A DNA stretch of 11,374 nt from contig JBIKRF010000075.1 in NCBI GenBank assembly GCA_044349305.1, positions 1 to 11,374 of the forward strand, given 5' to 3'. Under the pieces are notes generated by a model. It did no database searches and had not been told where the DNA came from. It saw only the letters and a list, made by a program, of their open reading frames with translations. Of this stretch, positions 11,092 through 11,374 are shown piece after piece; the first letter of the stretch is position 1, and the number at the start of each line of letters is the position of its first letter. This DNA comes from CAIZGX01 sp044349305 (GTDB lineage: Bacteria; Bacteroidota; Bacteroidia; Flavobacteriales_D; Sanyastnellaceae). A program made the position numbers and the translations under genes.

Positions 11092-11374
11092 ATGTCGGTA
11101 TTCGGTAACCTTTTTAAAAAGAGAAGTCCCCAATTGGAAGAGGCTTTAAGCTTCGCGCCGATTGTTGCCGACATGCACAGTCATTTGCTTCCTGGAATTG
11201 ACGACGGTTCAACAGACCTTGAAAATTCCATTGAACTTATTTCTGCCTTGCACAGCATGGGGTACAAAAAGCTTATTACCACGCCGCATATTTTCTGGGA
11301 CATGTATAAAAACACGACCGAGATTATTCGTGAGAAGGAGGCGATTGTAAATGCTGAATTAAATCTTCGCGGAA
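11092..11374 (+). CDS. CpsB/YwqE-type PHP-domain tyrosine-protein phosphatase, partial
   Basis: The gene runs off the right edge; 94 residues are visible. DMHSHLLPGIDDGS (27-40) is the first metal-binding motif of the PHP superfamily as found in CpsB/YwqE/Wzb-like polysaccharide tyrosine phosphatases, with His29, His31 and Asp37/38 as metal ligands or neighbours. TTPHIFWDMY (63-72) is the next conserved block, with His66. In the family these manganese-dependent enzymes dephosphorylate tyrosine autokinases that control capsule or exopolysaccharide export. A full member has about 240-260 residues. A basic start (FGNLFKKRSP) is common in Bacteroidota versions. It follows the receptor gene by 45 bases; co-transcription is possible, though no functional link is evident. 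Confidence 0.88.
   Translation, partial: MSVFGNLFKKRSPQLEEALSFAPIVADMHSHLLPGIDDGSTDLENSIELISALHSMGYKKLITTPHIFWDMYKNTTEIIREKEAIVNAELNLRG

Noticed and set aside
9196..11374. Receptor and phosphatase genes as a polysaccharide-utilisation or capsule locus
   Set aside because: The receptor lacks the SusC-type N-terminal domain, there is no SusD, and only one capsule-related gene start is visible at the edge.

Overview
The window looks like chromosomal DNA of a Bacteroidota bacterium, most likely in or near Flavobacteriales. The evidence is A-rich sequence before start codons in place of clear Shine-Dalgarno sites, several matches to the Bacteroidota -7 promoter box TANNTTTG, and typical families: a DUF6567-like lipoprotein, a short Gre-type protein, a four helix bundle protein, a TonB-dependent receptor and a CpsB/YwqE-type PHP phosphatase. 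Base composition is moderately AT-rich. I see no rRNA, tRNA, CRISPR array, insertion sequence or phage module.

Layout. From 1 to 2638 the genes lie on the minus strand: a DUF6717-like protein (247-651), an orphan AT-rich gene (747-1580), a doubtful small ORF (1592-1813) and a secreted phosphodiester glycosidase-like protein (1916-2638). A 391-base divergent intergenic region follows. Then come plus-strand genes: an uncharacterised 141-residue protein (3030-3455), a tight three-gene cluster of unknown function (3932-5327) whose last product ends in a degenerate CHC2-like zinc-finger motif, a DUF2461 protein (5596-6288) and a lipoprotein (6350-7066). A Gre-like factor (7091-7543, minus) and a muconolactone-isomerase-like protein (7630-7902, plus) diverge from each other. 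A four helix bundle protein (8081-8428) and a small membrane protein with possible TPRs (8595-9122) are on minus. The right edge holds a TonB-dependent receptor (9196-11046) and the start of a PHP-type tyrosine phosphatase (11092 to the edge). Most genes look like unrelated housekeeping or conserved-hypothetical units; only 3932-5327 is a clear operon.

The most striking content is intergenic. Four loci (120-254, 1855-1910, 3458-3690, 5347-5403) are built as strings of tiny palindromes, each with 2-5 bp arms and usually a 3-base loop, separated almost without exception by a fixed tetranucleotide (ATTC, less often ATTA or CCTC; GAAT on the other strand). The largest has 16 such units. Several are exactly GCGAAGC, a sequence known to form an unusually stable DNA mini-hairpin, and many others have GNA-type loops. 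Two loci start with a sub-array of 14-base period, a 9-base mini-hairpin plus a 5-base linker. The arrays abut gene 3' ends and in three cases run into a second repeat family, purine/pyrimidine tracts built on GGTAAGAGA or GGGAAGAGA, which also fills two gene 3' flanks alone (7905-8076, 8555-8592). I regard this modular mini-hairpin family as the best candidate for something not described before. Whether it is a mobile element, a slippage product or a functional 3'-end structure cannot be settled from this window.
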